A DNA stretch of 64,000 nucleotides from Heliocidaris erythrogramma (taxonomy: Eukaryota > Echinodermata > Echinoidea > Camarodonta > Echinometridae). The DNA lies in NCBI GenBank assembly GCA_025617745.1, contig CM046863.1, positions 2,232,001 through 2,296,000 of the forward strand. Direction: 5' to 3'. The notes beneath the pieces were generated by a model. That model saw only the letters and a list, made by a program, of their open reading frames with translations. It did no database searches and was not told the origin of the DNA. This document shows positions 44,417 to 54,954 of the stretch, in pieces. Each line of letters starts with the position of its first letter. Within the stretch, counting starts at the first letter, position 1. The translations under genes and the position numbers were made by a program.

Positions 44417-45160
44417 CACAGAGACAGGGAGTCATTACACTTATTGAGAAAGAGGGAAAAGATCTTTGTATATGAAAAACTACAGGCCAATAACTCTTTT
44501 AAATCTTGACTATAAGATTCTGTCAAAAGTATTGGCTAAAAGGGTAAAAGAGGTTTTAGGAGATATCATTCATTACGATCATGTTGGTTATGTTAAAGAG
44601 AGAAATATTGGGTAGGCAGTGCGGTTAATAGATGATGTATTTTTTCAGTCATTGTATCAGCCTGTAGGTTTTCTTATCGCTGTAGATTTCGAAAAAGCAT
44701 TTGAATGTATTTCACATAGACTACTTTTCAAAGCTTTGGAATCTTTTGGGTTCGGTAATATATTGTGCTCTTGGGTTAAAATTCTTTATAATGATGTTAG
44801 TAGTTGCGTGATGAACGGGGGACACTCAACTGGATACTTTAAAGTTAAAAGAGGGGTAAGACATGGGGACCCTTTGTCCCCCTATTTATTTATAATAGCT
44901 ATTGAGCTGCTTGCTCATTATATCCGAAAGGACCCTATATTGAAGAATTCGGTTTGATACTCGAAAATAAAGCAGGTACTTTACGCCGATGATATTACAT
45001 TGTTTCTTAAAGATATGAAGTCAATTGATAGAGTGAAGAAAGTCTTCGAAGACTTTGAGAAATTAAGTGGATTAAAAATAAATATGGATAAGACAATTTT
45101 ATCTGGTTGGGGGAAGAGACTGATATGCCCGGTTTACCTTTTTTGGGACATAAAGTACAA
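44417..45160 (+). pseudogene. L1/Tx1-like LINE RT palm
   Basis: Reading resumes with RQGVITLIEKEGKDL and NYRPITLLNLDYKILSKVLA, then FLIAVDFEKAFECISH (Asp), RHGDPLSPYLFIIAIELL and VLYADDITLF, an intact YADD pair. A stop near 44957 and a frame change before the YADD block break the protein. Confidence 0.85.
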
Positions 45161-45282
45161 GACATAAAATCCTAGGAGTTTATTTTTCACGTAATTCTAA
45201 AATAAAAGATGATTTAAACTACAAAGAGATATTAAGTAAAATAAAAAGATTAATAGGTTGGTGGAGCCAACGAGATCTTACG

Positions 45283-46600
45283 ATGTACGGCAAAATCAAA
45301 TTATTGAAAATGTATGTATATTCAAAATTAAATTGCGTATCTTCTCTTATATCTGTTCCACGTAGTATCCTTGGAGAAATTGAAAAAAATCCTTTTATTT
45401 CATTTTGGGGTGGAGAGATAGAATCAAAAGGAAAATATTATATCAAGATTATTCTGCAGGTGGGCTTCGGGTAACTGACTACGAAACTTTTATTAAGACT
45501 CAAAGAATAATGTGGATCAAACGGCTGTTGTACGGTGAAAAATATTTGGGGTGGAAACTAACATTTGATTACTTTTTTAGATCGATTGGAGGTCGAAGTA
45601 TATTTCTTTGTAATTATGACATGAAGAAAATGAATTTAGATGGTATACCCAGGTTTTATTTAGATATGTTAAAAGCCTGGCAAGATATAGATGAATGTAG
45701 ACACTTCGAAAAGAACAAGGTCAATCCGATAATTTTTAATAATAGAAGTATTTGTTTTCGAAATAAAGGAATATTTAAAGCATCAGATATAACCGTTGGA
45801 GGTAATTTTAAACCAATCTCTTATTTTTATAACTTAGGTTTTACCACCGACAGCCTGATCATGATTCAAAAAATATTTTTAGTCATTGAACAGGAATGGA
45901 TACAGAGTGATTTTATACATGTGGATACTGAACATTTTCAAATAGATCTGAAGATTTTTGGTCATATACAAAAATTTAGCGATTTAAAGTCTATGCGGTT
46001 ATATAATCACTTTATTGAACAATTTCAAAGAGATTATACATTAAAGATTACGGATGGAAATGTTCAACATGATTTTGAAACTGGGATGTTAAAAGAAATA
46101 TTTACAAGACTGAAAAATGCATTTGTAATTAATATACAAAGAGAGTTTCAATACAAACTATTGTATGGAGCTATATATACGAAACAGAGACTCTTTCAAT
46201 TTGGTTTCGAGTTGGATAATCTATGTTCCTTTTGTAAACATCAAGTTGAAACATACCAACATTTGTTTTTAGAATGTCCTAAAGTTAAACAATTATGGCA
46301 GGACATTAGTAAAAAGCTACATCTAAGAGAAATTAATATAATTCACTGGAAATCCATTTTTATGGGAATATCGGGTAAAACTGTACGATATATTTAATAA
46401 ATTGTGTAAATTTTTCTTGTAAAATACATAATTTTTTTCTTCAAGAAAACAAGGCGAGCTGCCATCTCTACGGAAAACAGTTACTTTGATAAAAGATCAC
46501 AGAGACGAAGAATATAAGATAGCCAACAAAAAGGGGAAATTGGGGGCGCACCTAAGGAAATGGGAACAGATTGATGCGTTTCTTTTGATTTTGTTTTCAT
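45283..46600 (+). pseudogene. L1/Tx1-like LINE C-terminal region
   Basis: Frames continue from GWWSQRDLTMYGKIKLLKM, through a long AT-rich stretch (45405-46397) to a Cys/His block, LCSFCKHQVETYQHLFLECP, that resembles the C-terminal zinc motif of L1-group LINEs. Text after a frame break (LPSLRKTVTLIKDHRDEEY, HLRKWEQIDAFL) looks like the last part. Confidence 0.8.
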
Positions 46601-46749
46601 TTGTTTTCTTTGCTTTGTTGGTTTTTGTTTGTTTGTTTTTGGTTAGGTTTTGTTTTCTTTTGTTTGCTTTTTTTTATGTACTCATTACGAACAGGCAAAC
46701 CGGAACTGGATGCATGCATGGGTGTTCGTATGTTGGGGGAGGAAGAGGA

Positions 46750-46781
<32 letters not shown>

Positions 46782-47345
46782 TGCGATAAGTGGGAGTGAG
46801 AAGTTTTTTTTTTATCTTATAAAGAATCGTTTTCAAGAAATCATGTATAATTTGATTGTTTTTCTTCTCTAACTGCATGTTCAATGATCGATATATTGTA
46901 TTTTTTCATTCTAAAAAAGAGCATTTGTTCTGTTATTCCGTATATTTTAGAAGACCTTATATTGTTTAAAAGTATAATTGGTATCTGTAAACTTTGTTCT
47001 TTAGTTCCTTTTTGTCTGAATATTATATAATGATTTAATGTGATATTAATGTATCTTTCTCAAGACGAAGGAATAATATATTACTTGAAACAAAAAGCTC
47101 TTTATTATTACTATAAAGTATTATATGAAAGAAAATAGTTATATATCTATGTCCAACGATTGATGCATGTATTTTTCTTTCTTTTCATCGAAAAATAATC
47201 ATGGATAACTTCAGAGAATTTTATATTTTTTTTTACTGGTATTAATGTATTTCATGCAAATTATTTTTATGTGACTTATCATGATTGTTTCTTGAAATGT
47301 AATATTGATCTTGAGAGGAAGCAATAAAATATTATAAAAAAAAAA
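46601..47345 (+). other. LINE 3' UTR with poly-G tract
   Basis: A G-run of about 25 bases or more lies near 46755-46781, preceded by gaggaggaggag. The end has caataaaatattataaaaaa, a poly-A signal and tail. No gene. Confidence 0.55.
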
Positions 47346-47620
47346 TATATATATATAATGATTGTTTTTCCGAATTCAGGTTGGGAAAATCGTGAAAATG
47401 GAGAGAAAGTAAAATATAATTGGCCAGATTCTGGAGTCAGGAATACCCCCTCCCCCAGTCGCAGAATAATAGATCGCCAGCGCCAAAGTCATTATTCTTC
47501 ACCCTCTACTCTCTTCCCTCAATCTTTCTGTCTTTGTGACAGCTAACATGATAGGTCAGTGCCAGATTACCTAGACCCACATCATACTATTGTCTGGTTA
47601 TTCCTGAATTAGATCATAAA

Positions 47621-47765
47621 CAGGGACCGCGGAAGAGGGGGGGGGGGGCCACTTTTTTCAGTAAACACACGTGCAAACGTATGGCAGTGCAAAATTGTGG
47701 TTATACAGGCAGCCCCCCCCCCCCCATTAATCCCCTCCACTTTCTAAGACGTTCCGCGGCCCCTG
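47621..47765. mobile_element. MITE with CCGCGGAA termini, 5-bp TSD
   Basis: The left end cagggaccgcggaag and the right-end inverse of cgttccgcggcccctg are flanked by ataaa (47616-47620 and 47766-47770). The interior has a G11 run and a C12 run. Length 145 bp. Confidence 0.8.
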
Positions 47766-47880
47766 ATAAAACCCCTCTCTATCTCTCTCTTTCTTCACTT
47801 GTATGCACTTTTTGAGGCATGTGCCCCCCGGTCTCAGAATCCTAGATCCGCCCGTCACTATTCTTTCCGGTCTTAGTGAC

Positions 47881-47911
<31 letters not shown>
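47881..47911. repeat. Poly-C tract of about 30 bases
   Basis: The longest homopolymer in the window, directly after ggtcttagtgaca. The neighbouring text gaatcctagatccgcccgtcac looks like the right end of another GGCGGATC-type element. Confidence 0.85.
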
Positions 47912-47913
<2 letters not shown>

Positions 47914-48124
47914 CTACTCAGATTTGGTTTGGGCGGGGGTGTGCGACTGAAGCCCATACCAAGCCCTAAGCGGCCGCCATTACGCTGTAACATTTGGGCA
48001 CGATTTGAACGCGCCCGAAGCCCCGATGCATTATTCATTTTGTACGATGCTTCCCTACAGTGTATATGCTTTACACACAGGTAAAATATAAATGTGGATC
48101 AGTGTCACGCATGCGCATTAAGAA

Positions 48125-48624
48125 NNNNNNNNNNNNNNNNNNNNNNNNNNNNNNNNNNNNNNNNNNNNNNNNNNNNNNNNNNNNNNNNNNNNNNNNNNNN
48201 NNNNNNNNNNNNNNNNNNNNNNNNNNNNNNNNNNNNNNNNNNNNNNNNNNNNNNNNNNNNNNNNNNNNNNNNNNNNNNNNNNNNNNNNNNNNNNNNNNNN
48301 NNNNNNNNNNNNNNNNNNNNNNNNNNNNNNNNNNNNNNNNNNNNNNNNNNNNNNNNNNNNNNNNNNNNNNNNNNNNNNNNNNNNNNNNNNNNNNNNNNNN
48401 NNNNNNNNNNNNNNNNNNNNNNNNNNNNNNNNNNNNNNNNNNNNNNNNNNNNNNNNNNNNNNNNNNNNNNNNNNNNNNNNNNNNNNNNNNNNNNNNNNNN
48501 NNNNNNNNNNNNNNNNNNNNNNNNNNNNNNNNNNNNNNNNNNNNNNNNNNNNNNNNNNNNNNNNNNNNNNNNNNNNNNNNNNNNNNNNNNNNNNNNNNNN
48601 NNNNNNNNNNNNNNNNNNNNNNNN
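48125..48624. other. Assembly gap of 500 N
   Basis: Exactly 500 N, a placeholder size. The sequence resumes in a caaggagaacc minisatellite, so the true gap may hold more of it. Frames crossing it are meaningless. Confidence 0.98.
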
Positions 48625-48685
48625 CAGGAGAACAAAGGAGAACCAGCGAGGATCAAGGAGAACCAAGGAGGAACCGCTGGGGTTA
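48625..48685. repeat. 9-bp AACCAAGGA minisatellite, array 1
   Basis: Degenerate ggagaaccaa units begin at the gap edge. The same unit forms arrays at 48990-49100 and 54955-55160. Confidence 0.8.
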
Positions 48686-48738
48686 CGGCTTTCTGTGTTA
48701 CGGGTTACTTTTTTGTCACATTCATACATACCTTAATT

Positions 48739-48912
48739 TTGAAATAAACACGGGTGATCTTTATCTTTTTCTCCACGAATTGATTTGCCATCTCGCTCAT
48801 TGTGCGGTGGGACACTGAATTTTGGCCAGGAGTTTCCGGGGGGGAAACTGGTTCGGTGTTCCATTTGGCGTGTTTGACGTCGTTATTTCCAAAGCTAAAC
48901 TTGAAGGCCTGT
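48739..48912 (-). pseudogene. Exon-like segment E, copy 1
   Basis: On the minus strand an acceptor (ctttactttacag at 48913) leads to an open stretch with NTEPVSP and SVSHRTMSEMANQFVE, and ends VYFKIK before a consensus donor gtatgtatg. Two more copies follow at 49729-49906 and 53065-53262. The protein is not recognised. Confidence 0.45.
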
Positions 48913-48989
48913 AAAGTAAAGAGCTTGCTATCAATGATAATCAACAATGACATTATCAATTATTACACATTATAGGTTACTTTTCCGAT

Positions 48990-49100
48990 AGAATAGAAGG
49001 AGAACCAAGGGGAACAAGGTGGACAAAGAGAGAACAAGGAGGACCAAGGAGAAACCATTTGGAACCAATGAGAGCCAAGGAAGAACCAAAGGGGAAACCC
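48990..49100. repeat. 9-bp AACCAAGGA minisatellite, array 2
   Basis: About a dozen degenerate ggagaaccaag units, directly followed by repeated block B (ctggtacgcaagaaatctac). Confidence 0.8.
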
Positions 49101-49102
49101 AT

Positions 49103-49520
49103 CTGGTACGCAAGAAATCTACGTAACTTCATTGTACATCACATGCAAAAATGTGCGTAATCAATGCAGGCATCGGTCTATGGTGTATGACATGTCAATG
49201 AAATATAGAAAAGAGTTGAGGAAATTATAAACAGCTGCCAAAATAAGAGGGACATGCCACTACAGCTACAGTTTAGCGCCATTAAACATAATGATGAAAA
49301 TGAACTATCCTTGAAAAGGTGCAAGAATCAAATGAAAATCCAGATAAGGTTTACCTCAATGTAAGATTTTTATCTAACAAAGATTAAGGTAAAATATTCA
49401 ATATTAATTTAATGATTGTCATATGATTGTCGGGCGAAAACAGATCAATACATTTTTAGCTAATTAATTATGCAATGAATTGCATATACACAGGAATAAC
49501 TGAAAAAAAACGTTATGGGC
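49103..49520. repeat. Repeated blocks B and C, copy 1
   Basis: Block B (from ctggtacgcaagaaatctac to gagggacatgccactaca) and block C (ataaggtttacc to gcatatacacaggaataact) recur at 50262-50655 and 51795-52265; block C recurs again near 60585-60745. Origin unknown. Confidence 0.8.
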
Positions 49521-49728
49521 TTCGAAATTAATAAAAACCCCACATATCTAGACAAGAGTACTGAGTAAAATTAGCCCCAAGTAACGTTAACTGTTAGCTT
49601 TTTATGAAGAATTTAACTGTTAGTGTTAGATGCTCAGTAATGGCTTGCACAGAGACATGAAATCATTTCAGGTACAATATTGTTAAGTACTATTCTATTC
49701 ATTTCAATATGTCTCATTCATCATACCT

Positions 49729-49906
49729 TAATTTTGAAATAAACACGGGGATCTGTATCTTTATCTCCACGAACTGAATTGCCATCTCGCTCGCCGTGCG
49801 GTGGGGACACTGAATTTTGGCCAGGAGTTCCGGGGGAAACTGGTTCGGTGTTCCGTTGGCGTTGACGTCCGTTATTTCCAAACAAAGCTAAGACTTAAAG
49901 GCCCTG
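49729..49906 (-). pseudogene. Exon-like segment E, copy 2 (frameshifted)
   Basis: Same acceptor (cgttacag) and an end at a gtatga donor-like site. A stop (TAG) soon after the acceptor and a single-base insertion in gtccccacc break the frame that copies 1 and 3 keep. Confidence 0.45.
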
Positions 49907-49984
49907 TAACGTAAAGAGCTTGATATCAATGATAATCAACAATGCAATATTATCAATTAATCATGAATTTCTCAGATTGCAAGC

Positions 49985-50655
49985 TCTTTACCTTACCAAT
50001 AATTCTGATCGTCCTTTGGTGGAGTTCACGGCATGCTGAATTGTAGTCGCTTTCCTCTCGTACGCAGTAAATAGGTTTACATTCTCTGTGTATGACATGC
50101 AAAAATAAGCATAATCATTGTATGAACACCTGATTACAAATTCAATGAAATACATGTACATTTTGTTGATTTCTCATAGAAAAATAAAACAGCAAACAAA
50201 GGGGGTGGCCACTTATGCTGATGGTTTGTAGTAGGAAACTGAATTTCTTTTTTTTTTTCATCTGGTACGCAAGAAATCTACGTAACTTCATTGTACATCA
50301 CATGCAAAAAGTGCGTAATCAATGCAGGCATCGGTCTATGGTGTATGACATGTCAATGAAATATAGAAAAGAGTTGATGGAAATTATAAACAGCTGCCAA
50401 AATAAGAGGGACATGCCACTACAGATACGGTTTAGCCCCAGACTTCTGGGGAAGATGAGGGCTAGAGATAGGCCTGCATAACTAGAGTCCAGCTTTAATT
50501 ATTCGCTGAATTAAACATAATTATGGTTTATAAGGTTTACCAAAATGTAAGATTTTCAATCTAACAAACATTAAGATAAAATATTCAATATTAATTTAAT
50601 GATTGACATATGATTGTCGAGTGGAAACGGATCAATATATATTTAGCTAATTAAA
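49985..50655. repeat. Repeated blocks F, B and C, copy 2
   Basis: Block F (from cttaccaataattctgatcg to gtaggaaactgaatttc), then blocks B and C. Block C stops abruptly at gctaattaa, where the p53-family fragment begins. The same block continues uninterrupted in other copies (gctaattaattatgcaatg). Confidence 0.8.
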
Positions 50656-50657
50656 AT

Positions 50658-51314
50658 CTTGCCGAGGTGGTCGGCAGATGCCCCAAACATGTGGGTCCAC
50701 CAGAGGAATATTTTAGGGACCACCTGGTCCTGTGCAACGATCCAGCGATGATGTACTACTCTGACACTTGTCACAGACTTGTAGTCCCATACACAGTTCC
50801 ACAGGTTGGCACAGAGTTCTCCAAGTACCTCTTGACGTTCAAATGCTTCATCTCCTGTGTAGGTGGACGCAACAGACGGAAGATCCAACTTGTGTTCACC
50901 CTTGAGAACGATAGTGGAGGTATCCTTGGGAGGCAGGTGTTGGATGTGAGGGTGTGTGCCTGTCCTGGCAGGGATCGTAAGACTGAGGAGAAGGCCTTTG
51001 AGAAGTCCAAAGCCCAGCAGAAGAAACCCCTCAAGAGAGGTCCCAGCAAAGTTACATCTGTAGTGGGCCTTACGTCTTTATCAAAGAAAGCAAAGAAAGA
51101 TGAGGAGACCTTCTACATGGCAATTCAAGGGTGCGAGAAGTATGAGCTGCTGATGAAGATCAAGGAGAGCCTAGACTTGATGGATTTTGTTGCGCCCAGT
51201 CACGATCAGATCCACCAGTACAGACAACAGCAGGCTCAACAACAAATGCAACTGTGGAGGTGTTGTGGAGGTGTTGTGGAGGTGTTGTGGATCAGTGGAT
51301 GGCGAAAATGTTAA
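50658..51314 (+). pseudogene. p53/p63/p73-family retrocopy fragment
   Basis: A continuous frame covers the C-terminal half of a p53-family DNA-binding domain and its tetramerisation domain. Counting V at 50667 as residue 1: zinc ligands C5 and H8 (RCPKH), C60 and C64 (KCFISCVGG); DNA-contact equivalents R70 (GGRNRRK), R95, C97, C99 and R102 (VRVCACPGRDRKTEE); a basic linker near 118-128 (KKPLKRGPSK); tetramerisation helix and strand near 145-176 (DEETFYMAIQGCEKYELL); and a p63/p73-like tail, YRQQQAQQQMQ. Vertebrate p53-family genes have several introns across this span; here there are none. The N-terminal part is absent and a stop lies just upstream (50652-50654). The last 20 residues come from a tgtggaggtgt repeat. 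Confidence 0.88.
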
Positions 51315-51317
51315 TGT

Positions 51318-51447
51318 CCTTTGCTTAGCATGTGTGTGCGCTTAACAGGCGCCTGGCTGGAATGCTCCCCAGGGAGTGGAGAATGTGCATACACTATGTG
51401 CGGGTGCTTTATACATGTAAATGCCAGGTATTATTATTATTATTATT
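51318..51447 (+). mobile_element. SINE/LINE-like 3' tail with (ATT)n
   Basis: Text with gtgcgggtgctttatacatg then aaatgccaggtattattatt resembles the widespread invertebrate SINE/LINE 3' end (a gcgctttataaatgc-type block followed by an ATT microsatellite). It follows the p53-family fragment directly. Confidence 0.55.
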
Positions 51448-51479
51448 GGTGTTGGATGCTCAGTAATTATTATCAATTA

Positions 51480-52265
51480 ATATTATCAATTAATCATGAA
51501 TTTCTCAGATTGCAAGCTCTTTACCTTACCAATTAATTCTGATCGTCCTTTGGTGGAGTTCACGGCATGCTGAATTGTAGTCGTTTTCCTCTCGTACGCA
51601 GTAAATAGGTTTACATTCTCTGTGTATGACATGCAAAAATAAGCATAATCATTGTATGAACACCTGATTACAAATTCAATGAAATACATGTACATTTTGT
51701 TGATTTCTCATAGAAAATAAAACAGCAAACAAAGGGGGTGGGCCACTTATGCTGATGGTTTGTAGTGGGAAACTGAATTTCTTTTTTTTTTCATCTGGTA
51801 CGCAAGAAATCTACGTAACTTCATTGTACATCACATGCAAAAATGAGCGTAATCGATGCAGGCATCGTTCTATGGTGTATGACATGTCAATGAAATATAG
51901 AAAAGGGTTGATGGAAATTATAAACAGCTGCCAAAATAAGAGGGACATGTCACCACAGCGACGGTTTAAACCCCAGTTCTGGGAAAGATGAGGGCTAGAG
52001 ATAGGCCTGCATAACTAGAGTCCGGCTTTAATTATTCGCTGAATTACATTATGAAAATGAACTAAAAGTGCAAGAATCAAATGAAAATCCAGATAAGGTT
52101 TACCAAAATATAAAATTTTCAATCTAACAATGATTAAGGTAAAATATTCAAATAAATATTAATTTAATGATTGATAATGATTGTCGGGTGGAAACAGATC
52201 AATATATTTTTAGCTATGGCCTAATTAATTATGTGATGATTTGCATATACACAGGAATAACTGAA
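51480..52265. repeat. Repeated blocks F, B and C, copy 3
   Basis: Same order and orientation as 49985-50655, but block C here is complete (through gcatatacacaggaataact). It gives the uninterrupted state for comparison with the p53 insertion. Confidence 0.8.
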
Positions 52266-52289
52266 AAAAACGTTTACTATAGTATAAGT

Positions 52290-53040
52290 TATGGGCTTCG
52301 AAATGAATAAAAACCCCACATATCTAGTCTAGATGAGAGTAGTATGGCTGAGTGCCCAAGTCTGCGCAGTGCCCATGTCTGCGCACACGCGTAACTACGC
52401 GATTCTAATAAAACAAAACACGCAACGAACACAAACTTTTCATCTTTATCATAGCGATAAGTATTCATGCAAACACGAGTCATAATAATGAAAAAAAAAT
52501 CTTATTTCAAAACTTTTATTATTCACAAGCCTCAAAATGTGGTCTTTCACGTCAAAACTCCCGAACTGCGTGTAAAATGAATGAGTGCGCAGACATGGGG
52601 CACCATTGTTTTTGCAATGTTGAAATGACACGGCACGGTCACCGCTTCTTGCGAAAATGGCATTGTTCTTGCTCTAATTTTGTCTAAATAATTTTGATGA
52701 GATTTTTTGCAGACTTACTCTTTGGAATATCAGGAATAATATAAAATTAAGCTTTAGACTTAGAGGAATATTGAAGAAATTCTTGTTCATTTTCAGGTCA
52801 AAACCTTAGGTGCGCAGACATGGGGCTCCCCATCGTCTGACTAAATTAGCCCCAAAAGGGCCCAAGTAGCGTTAACTGTATGTCTGTAGTGTGTAGTGTA
52901 GACTAGTAGTAGTGAGTAGTGAGTAGTGTTACTGTTAGCTTTTTAATGAAGAAATATTCTAAGTTGTAACTGTTCCTTGCACAAGACATGAAATCAATTC
53001 AGGTACAATATTGTTATACACTAGGCCTATTCTAATCATT
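52290..53040. other. Unique spacer
   Basis: No gene. The words tctgcgcagtgcccatgtctgc and gcgcagacatggggc recur in both orientations near 52362, 52590 and 52812, suggesting an old inverted-repeat element between them. A tagtagtgagtagtg microrepeat lies near 52905. Confidence 0.5.
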
Positions 53041-53064
53041 TCAAATATGTCACAGTCATACATA

Positions 53065-53262
53065 CCTTAATTTTGAAATAAACACGGGGGATCTGTATCT
53101 CCACGAATTGAATTGCCATCTCGCTCGTCGTGCGGTGGGACGCTGAATTTCGGCCAGGAGTTCCGGGAGAAACTGGTTCGGTGTTCCGTTGCCGTTGGCG
53201 TTGACGTCCGTTATTCCCTAACAAAGCTAAAACTTGAACTCGGTTGAAGTTGAACTTGAAGG
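53065..53262 (-). pseudogene. Exon-like segment E, copy 3
   Basis: The best-kept copy. The minus-strand acceptor ctctttacgttacag is followed by an open stretch (AFKFNFNRVQVLALLGNN, RNTEPVSPGTPGRNSASHRT, SEMAIQFVEIQIPRVYFKIK) to a consensus donor gtatgtatg. A CAACGG-type microduplication lengthens the Arg/Gln run relative to copies 1 and 2. No known domain. Confidence 0.5.
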
Positions 53263-53340
53263 CCCTGTAACGTAAAGAGCAAGGTATCAATGATAGTCGA
53301 CAATGGAATATCATCAATTAATCATGTATTTCTCAGATTC

Positions 53341-54829
53341 CTTGCTTTTTACATTACCAATTAGCCTAGATGTCAAATTTTGTTCTTAAATTAGCACTTG
53401 TCCACACATACTCGTTACCAGGATTTTTATACAAAATTTGTGCTGTGCGTACGAGAACCACTTCACGCCATATTAACATACTTCGTATGAAACGGCCCGT
53501 ACAAGACTATATTTCATTTGCGAGATTTTTATTCCGCCACTAGGTTAATGCACACGAAAGTACGATAATGCCTTCAACACATAACATGTCACAGAAAAAA
53601 CCCAGAAATGTTTCTTAAATTAAAACAAATCCGGAAGTCTTACATCCCTGTAAACTCATCAAAAACATGAAACACAGATGATACATACATGAAATACATT
53701 AAATACAACGTAGTATGGGACTAATTGAAAAAACTGAATACGTTCAATTGCATCAGAGAATAGAGAAAAATAGAGAGCTAAAGAGTGAGTTAGAGAGAGG
53801 GAGGAAGAGATTCAGTCTCATTTTGTGCTGTTGCCACCAATGAAAGTTCTGAATTGATATTTGGAACATCATGGGATTCGAACCCATCCAACATGCACAA
53901 AATGCAAGCAGAAAGATAGAAGAAATAATAAGAACGATATACATAATAATCTACAATTGTTTACCGATTGCGAGGAAGAAGCTTAATAAGATATTTTATA
54001 TGTAATAATGTTTAGCATAAAGAGAACTGAGAAGATCTATATAATTTTAGGGCAATGAATATTAATGTAAACATACATGTACATCAATTTCTAACTATAA
54101 TCAATCACTATTAATAACATGCACTAGAATTCAGAAAGCTGCATTCATCACCTCTCAATCTCAATCTCAATACTAAGACAAGTTCAATCATACAAGATAG
54201 TTTTACATTAAAATACAAGAGGATACAAAAATGAAGAGTTTATCTGAATTTTATGACTGATGCTTATTAAGACTTGTAAACACAAGCTCTGTATACTTAC
54301 TACTTGAGTGTATTACAGGACACACTGCCTGTATGATGATCAATAACAATCAAACAATTTGTCACTTCTCAATGTAATTACACAAAAATAACCATCACAA
54401 TATCGACTAGTCAAAATATACTTGTCTGACACAAAAATTAAGGTTTGTTTCAGAAAAACTGCTAATAAAAGAAATATGCAACATTCTAAAAGAAATATGC
54501 ACCTTTAAAAGAAGGCTGGCTGCATATTGATACTGTATAACCAGTAATGATTACACTTTGATAGTAAACTTTTAAAAGTGATATGATAAGAAGAATACCA
54601 TTTGTATAGGCATTGGCAAAAAGGAGAAAATGCAAACTTCATAATCATACAAAACACTGTCCATGACAATGCAAAGGTTACACAACGTCATAAGATAAAA
54701 AGAATGCACACAATGCAGGTTCACCAATACTGTATAACAGGTATAATGGTATTCACGTTCTAACTCACTTTAGATCTACATGTATATAAATGTTCTGAAT
54801 TAAGCTGCCTTATTAGTAGACCAAAAGCT
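53341..54829. other. Intergenic or 3' UTR-like
   Basis: No gene is seen. A polymerase III B-box-like gggttcgaatccc occurs on the minus strand near 53872-53884 without an A box. Confidence 0.45.
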
Positions 54830-54895
54830 TCAGTCTCTCTGTATCGTCGGTTGTTCCGCTGAGACTTCGTCTGGCTCCACTAGACCTCCGTACAT
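54830..54895 (-). CDS. Possible C-terminal coding exon, very short
   Basis: On the minus strand, after a pyrimidine-rich stretch (tttctgacatttctcaacct), a 21-codon frame MYGGLVEPDEVSAEQPTIQR plus D ends in TGA. Codon use looks protein-like and nothing contradicts a terminal exon, but there is no second exon in view. A chance frame is equally possible. Confidence 0.25.
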   Translation of the reverse strand: MYGGLVEPDEVSAEQPTIQRD

Positions 54896-54954
54896 GGGGA
54901 AGGTTGAGAAATGTCAGAAAAATTAAAGATTTTCCCATAACAGACGGTTATAAC

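Larger units (their letters stand above)
39809..47345 (+). mobile_element. L1/Tx1-like LINE, plus strand, interrupted
   Basis: The order is endonuclease, linker, RT N-terminal part to 41350, a foreign insertion, RT continuation from about 44417, and a C-terminal Cys/His domain. The sequence ends near 47345 with an aataaa signal and an A-run. The 5' end is not defined. Frameshifts and stops are numerous. Confidence 0.75.

Noticed and set aside
48060..48818. Long frames across the 500-N gap
   Set aside because: The translation is almost entirely unknown bases; only repeat sequence flanks the gap.
53860..53890. tRNA-like gggttcgaatccc
   Set aside because: It matches a B box, but no A box, anticodon arm or acceptor stem could be paired around it.
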